A stretch of 64,000 nt of DNA, taken from the NCBI GenBank assembly GCA_900316985.1, contig ONFE01000011.1:42117-106116 (forward strand). Reading direction: 5' to 3'. Shown piece by piece: positions 60,832 to 64,000 of this stretch (position 1 is its first letter; the number at the start of each line of letters is the position of its first letter). The position numbers and the translations under genes were made by a program. The notes under the pieces were generated by a model that had not been told where the DNA came from, searched no databases, and worked only from the letters and a program-made list of their open reading frames with translations. Origin of the DNA: an uncultured Prevotellaceae bacterium. Lineage in GTDB: Bacteria; Bacteroidota; Bacteroidia; Bacteroidales; Bacteroidaceae.

Positions 60832-61474
60832 ATTGCTCAGATTTTTCGTTATACATATTTGCTGCCGTTTGCGGGCGGCCTTCCTTGTCGAGGGTGTGCA
60901 AGATATAGCTGTTGACCATGCGCTGCAGTCGCTCGTCAGCTCGTATCACCTTGTTCATCCGCTCTATGTAGAGGCTTTCGTCCACTTGGGCCAGTTCGCG
61001 TTCTATCTTGTCGATATAGTAGTCCAGACTGTCGGTTGCAGGAACCGCTGTCGGATTCTTACTCTCTGAAACGGAGGCTTTTGACCGCTTATTAACCATA
61101 GTTGTTTTGGCCACGAAAGCTTTTTCTTCTTTCGCCATCTGCACGGGTTCCTTTTCTATGGTTTTAGGCTCGCTTCCCTTTTGTTCCGTCTTTTTCACCA
61201 CAATCGGCTGTTCAACCTTTGTTACCTCTTTATTATTTATATAATGGAACGTCAGCAACAGCACTACGCTGGCGACAGCTACAGCACCTACCCATTTCCC
61301 CCAGTAGAAGAGGCTTTTGGTTCTCCCTCCCTTCGGGAGGGCAGGGGTGGGTTTCCCTATTTGCTCCATCAGTCGGTCGGTGAAGTCATCCGGCAGCGTC
61401 ATCCGCTCGGCGGCCTCATTCCTGCGCTGCAAGGCTTGGCGCAGTCCCTGGTCTTTATATTCTTCCTTCTTCAT
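60821..61474 (-). CDS. Putative anti-sigma factor-like membrane protein
   Basis: 217 residues. An N-terminal acidic/helical part (MKKEEYKDQGLRQALQRRNE) precedes one membrane helix (GAVAVASVVLLLTFHYINN) and a charged extracytoplasmic region that is helical at its end (DYYIDKIERELAQVDESLYI). No zinc-binding ZAS motif is seen, so this may be a different class. The position directly after an ECF sigma gene and before a TlpA-like gene makes an anti-sigma partner likely; that is inference. The segment KPTPALPKGGRTK is encoded by a fragment of the palindromic element (61323-61357). Confidence 0.6.
   Translation of the reverse strand: MKKEEYKDQGLRQALQRRNEAAERMTLPDDFTDRLMEQIGKPTPALPKGGRTKSLFYWGKWVGAVAVASVVLLLTFHYINNKEVTKVEQPIVVKKTEQKGSEPKTIEKEPVQMAKEEKAFVAKTTMVNKRSKASVSESKNPTAVPATDSLDYYIDKIERELAQVDESLYIERMNKVIRADERLQRMVNSYILHTLDKEGRPQTAANMYNEKSEQYEE
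61323..61357. repeat. Fragment of the palindromic element inside a coding region
   Basis: CCCTCCCTTCGGGAGGGCAG followed by GGGTGGGTTTCCC resembles 58582-58616 in copy B (TCCCTTCCTATGCAGGGAGGGCAGGGGTGGGT region). The frame stays open and gives the peptide PTPALPKGG, just before the membrane helix of the putative anti-sigma protein. Confidence 0.75.
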
Positions 61475-61599
61475 TCTTCACTCTTTATTTAAAGATTCTT
61501 CACTCATCTTTTATCTCTGGTCGCTTCGCTCGAAATTGTATTTAAAATTATATTTAGAATTATCTCAAAGGATTTATAAACCAAATTTTAAAAATAATT

Positions 61600-62208
61600 T
61601 CAAGGGCGAAGCCCGCCCAATGATTCTTCACTTTCAAGACTTCTGATGGTGATGGCCAGTCTTTTCCGTATCCATTGCAGCCGCGAATGGAGATAGCTTT
61701 CTTCACGTTCCGTGATGCAGGCTATTTCGCGCATCGGGCGGTTGTCAAAGTAGTAGAGGTTGAGCAGCATTTGGTCGTCGGGTTTCAGCGTTTCGATGGC
61801 TCTTTCCATGAGTTCCACGCGGTCGGTGTCGTCAAGCAGGGCGTCGGTCTCATCGTCAGGGAAGGTATCGAGCCTTTGTTGTTCCACTTCCACCATAGGC
61901 AGCGACCTATGATGCTGTCGGTAATGCTTCAGAGCCGTATGGTAGGCTATGCGCATGAGCCATGTTCGGAAACTAGCCCGACGGGCATCGTATCGGCTAA
62001 GGCTCTGGAAGGCTTCCATTAGTGTGTCCTGCGTTGCCTCCTCGGCTTCTTCGGGCGAAGGAATCAGGCGGGCCACCATCAGTAGCACCTGCCCGGCATA
62101 TCGGCCTGCCAGCTCACGGAACAGCGCGGTCTGTCCGTCGAGGATGCGGCTGATGAGCAGCGTCTCGTCTTCTCTGGCTTTGGATGTATTGCCTGTTGTT
62201 GTTTCCAT
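61600..62208 (-). CDS. ECF-type RNA polymerase sigma factor
   Basis: 202 residues from METTTGNTSK; an ATG 11 codons earlier is also in frame. Region 2 is seen as ELAGRYAGQVLLMVARLIPS, EEAEEATQDTLMEAFQSL and ASFRTWLMRIAYHTALKHYR. Region 4 is LKPDDQMLLNLYYFDNRPMR with the helix-turn-helix EIACITEREESYLHSRLQWI. It is first in a minus-strand set with the putative anti-sigma protein and the CXXC-less TlpA-like protein and should control genes of this locus, though its target promoters cannot be told by eye. Confidence 0.92.
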   Translation of the reverse strand: METTTGNTSKAREDETLLISRILDGQTALFRELAGRYAGQVLLMVARLIPSPEEAEEATQDTLMEAFQSLSRYDARRASFRTWLMRIAYHTALKHYRQHHRSLPMVEVEQQRLDTFPDDETDALLDDTDRVELMERAIETLKPDDQMLLNLYYFDNRPMREIACITEREESYLHSRLQWIRKRLAITIRSLESEESLGGLRP

Positions 62209-62241
62209 TCGCTTTGGTGTTCTACACTTATATATTACCAC

Positions 62242-62422
62242 TTTCCGGGGAATTCTATAATCGCAAGACCAACTTTTTTCGAATTAGTTTATCTGCTGCG
62301 AAATTACGAAAAAATCAAGGCTTCTGCAAGTAAATCCCTGAAAACCCGAAATTCTTCGCGAAAAAAGGACATAATAAAACAAAACATGAGCCGCATCGCT
62401 GCGACCCATGCCTTGACCATAA
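62242..62422. other. Upstream region of the sigma factor gene
   Basis: AT-rich. TAATTTCG at 62299-62306 (minus) is one mismatch from the -7 consensus. The hairpin CATGAGCCGCATC...CCCATG (62385-62410) matches the one at 58759-58785. No gene seen. Confidence 0.5.
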
Positions 62423-62554
62423 TTGAATAAAATGTTCACGCTCGGCCATCTGCAAACGAGTTTACATGGCACTCGCTTAATCACATTTTTGAATAAAATG
62501 TTCACGCTCGGCCATCTGCAAACGAGTTTGCATGGCACTCGCTTAATCACATTT
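62423..62554. repeat. Two tandem copies of the 66-bp repeat, second locus
   Basis: TTGAATAAAATGTTCACGCT with the hairpin GCCATCTGCAAACGAG...CATGGC and CACTCGCTTAATCACATTTT, repeated at exactly 66 bp (62423 and 62489). Same family as 55177-55310. The unit length is a multiple of three, so open frames run through it on both strands. Confidence 0.92.
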
Positions 62555-62599
62555 TTGAACCTAATAATAATTATAGTAATGATAGTTGAAACATCTATG

Positions 62600-64000
62600 T
62601 CATTGCTTCGACATCTCGTTCAGATACTTTTCTATCTGGCTGGTGATGTACTTCTGCAACTTTTGTGCGCTCTTGTTGTAATGGATGCTACTCGCTTCGT
62701 TGAGTTTTTTGTTCTGGTCACGGTACATATCTAATATGAACTTGTACATCTCCATCTGTTCATTTGGCGACAAGCAGTTGTCTTTCACCGTCTTCGCTAA
62801 TCCTTGGAAGTGAGTATCAATTGACTTGCTCAAAGTGAGAATCTTCTTATATAACGACTCCAGTTGGACTCCGTTAGCAGGATACGGTGTATTTTTTATC
62901 GCATCGAAGGTTTCATCAATTATTTGCGCATCGGCTTCGATGGCGTTTATTGTGACATTCGTTTTTGCCTCATCCTCAGGTGGTAATTTTCGCCCTAAAT
63001 CTGCCACCTTGTCGTCTTTCGAATCCACGAATTTGAAGTCGCCTGTTATCGTGACGCTTTTTTGCTGAGGTGCAATCAGACTCTTTCCAGAGAATCGGCC
63101 CACACGAAGCTCATAGTCGAGATCTTCGTCGTAGTAGCCATTGTGAGTGGTGATGTGATAGGTTTCACCTGGCACAAAATCGAGGTTGGTCCATATGTGG
63201 CAGAGTGAACCGTCGGGCATGACCGTACGAATACGCCCCACCTTAGGCTTGTCGATTTCCACGCTGAAACTAAAGTGTCTGTTCACTACAGGCATATACT
63301 CAATAAAAGCATCGTCGGGCAGTTTGTCCAGTTCCTCTTTGGTATCGGCCATATAGACCACATAGAGGGAGTCTGTCAGGTCGTTACCCACGCGTCCGTC
63401 AATCCTGAAGGTATTCTTCGAAGCGTCTTGATTCTTGGTATAGAGGTCTGGGCGCAGCGAGGAAATGCCATAGATGGTGCCTTTGGCTTCAATACCGAGA
63501 TCGTCCGTCTCCCATACGATGGCATAAACATCGCGCAGCTGGGGGTTCTCCAGGTTCTTCGCTGCCAGATACCACATCTCTTGCGAACTCTTCGTTCGGA
63601 TAGGCAAGGTCGAGCTGCGCTGTCCGTCGGCAGAAACGACCTTGATGTCGAACTGCTGGGTGTTGCCGGGTAGTAGGTGCAGAATCTGATAGCTGAACGG
63701 CTCGTCGTCCATAAACACCCGGTCGATGGTCTTCAGTTCATCGACGAGGCAGCTGAAGCGTGTGATGCGTTCGGCCGACTCGATGAGGCCAGTGTTCGGA
63801 TTCTTCAGAACGGAATAGGTTTGGCCCTTCCTCATGCCAAACTTGTCTCGGATGTCTCTGAGCAGACGGAACACGCGGAGCGGATACTGTTGCTCCTTGT
63901 CCGTCATGATGGTAAGGTCGTACTTCTTCTGTGCTTTAGACTTCGACTGTGCCAGCGTTGGCACGGCTGCGCTGCTGGCAATGAGCAGCATGATGATAAG
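62600..64000 (-). CDS. Secreted protein of unknown function (5' end outside window)
   Basis: At least 466 residues; the frame stays open to the window edge, so the start is not seen. The visible N-terminal part (LIIMLLIASSAAVPTLAQ) is the end of a Sec signal peptide. A beta-rich region follows (KKYDLTIMTDKEQQYPLRVF; GTIYGISSLRPDLYT; VEIDKPKVGRIRTVMPDGS). A helical C-terminus (KILTLSKSIDTHFQGLAKTV to the terminal KYLNEMSKQ) resembles the helical tail of DUF4369/TlpA-like proteins, but no thioredoxin fold or CXXC is present. It probably belongs to the same locus. Confidence 0.6.
   Translation of the reverse strand, partial: LIIMLLIASSAAVPTLAQSKSKAQKKYDLTIMTDKEQQYPLRVFRLLRDIRDKFGMRKGQTYSVLKNPNTGLIESAERITRFSCLVDELKTIDRVFMDDEPFSYQILHLLPGNTQQFDIKVVSADGQRSSTLPIRTKSSQEMWYLAAKNLENPQLRDVYAIVWETDDLGIEAKGTIYGISSLRPDLYTKNQDASKNTFRIDGRVGNDLTDSLYVVYMADTKEELDKLPDDAFIEYMPVVNRHFSFSVEIDKPKVGRIRTVMPDGSLCHIWTNLDFVPGETYHITTHNGYYDEDLDYELRVGRFSGKSLIAPQQKSVTITGDFKFVDSKDDKVADLGRKLPPEDEAKTNVTINAIEADAQIIDETFDAIKNTPYPANGVQLESLYKKILTLSKSIDTHFQGLAKTVKDNCLSPNEQMEMYKFILDMYRDQNKKLNEASSIHYNKSAQKLQKYITSQIEKYLNEMSKQ

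Noticed and set aside
62423-62734. Reading frame with a repeated peptide (MFTLGHLQTSLHGTRLITFL)
   Set aside because: It is only the 66-bp tandem repeat read in frame; the unit is 22 codons and open on both strands, so the pattern is not evidence of a protein.

Overview
The window reads as chromosome of a Bacteroidales bacterium, most likely a Prevotellaceae member. Supporting signs are Bacteroidota promoters (TAnnTTTG -7 box, TTTG about 19-20 nt upstream), weak Shine-Dalgarno signals, a protein with a C-terminal type IX secretion signal, a DUF2723 membrane protein, a glycine-lipid acyltransferase pair and a Bacteroidota-style dcw cluster without murF or ddl. The family-level placement is inference.

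Layout. 1-2.9 kb: 5' part of gyrB, rpsT, tRNA-Glu and an aldo-keto reductase, all minus. 2.9-7.1 kb: an accessory patch of orphan secreted or lipoprotein genes and a truncated DUF1016 gene, set among palindromic and REP-like repeats. 7.2-23.9 kb: recO (plus) facing the complete division and wall cluster on the minus strand (mraZ-rsmH-ftsL-ftsI-murE-mraY-murD-ftsW-murG-murC-ftsQ-ftsA-ftsZ). mraZ is preceded by three 10-bp-spaced MraZ boxes, and murG is split by a 10-bp tandem duplication. 24.1-26.0 kb: the glycine-lipid acyltransferases glsA/glsB. 26.0-32.6 kb: a small ORF, dgt, then dut and an envelope operon (TPR lipoprotein, DUF4292 lipoprotein, EnvC-like degenerate M23). 32.6-33.7 kb: an M20 deacylase. 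33.7-39.2 kb: a long structured leader, a 1471-residue BspA-like protein with a type IX signal, and a small acidic protein. 39.4-40.1 kb: a nested inverted-repeat element without genes. 40.4-48.3 kb: acyl-CoA ligase, prfB, a 47-residue membrane peptide, CYTH, two NSS transporters, an HhH protein, tRNA-Pro and a DUF3098 protein. 48.3-51.3 kb: DUF2723 protein. 51.4-64.0 kb: a minus-strand locus with an ECF sigma factor, a putative anti-sigma partner, three TlpA-like proteins (one without CXXC), a TonB-type outer-membrane protein and a truncated secreted protein at the window edge.

The least explained parts are: (i) families of gene-free palindromic elements, including two inverted copies of a roughly 430-540 bp element 55 kb apart and a separate ~640 bp element of similar architecture; (ii) the 5' leader at 34.15-34.5 kb, with two mutually exclusive pairings; (iii) the ECF/TlpA/outer-membrane locus, with a palindromic operator candidate over the promoter of its thioredoxin operon. 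No CRISPR array, insertion sequence with a transposase, prophage or rRNA operon was seen.
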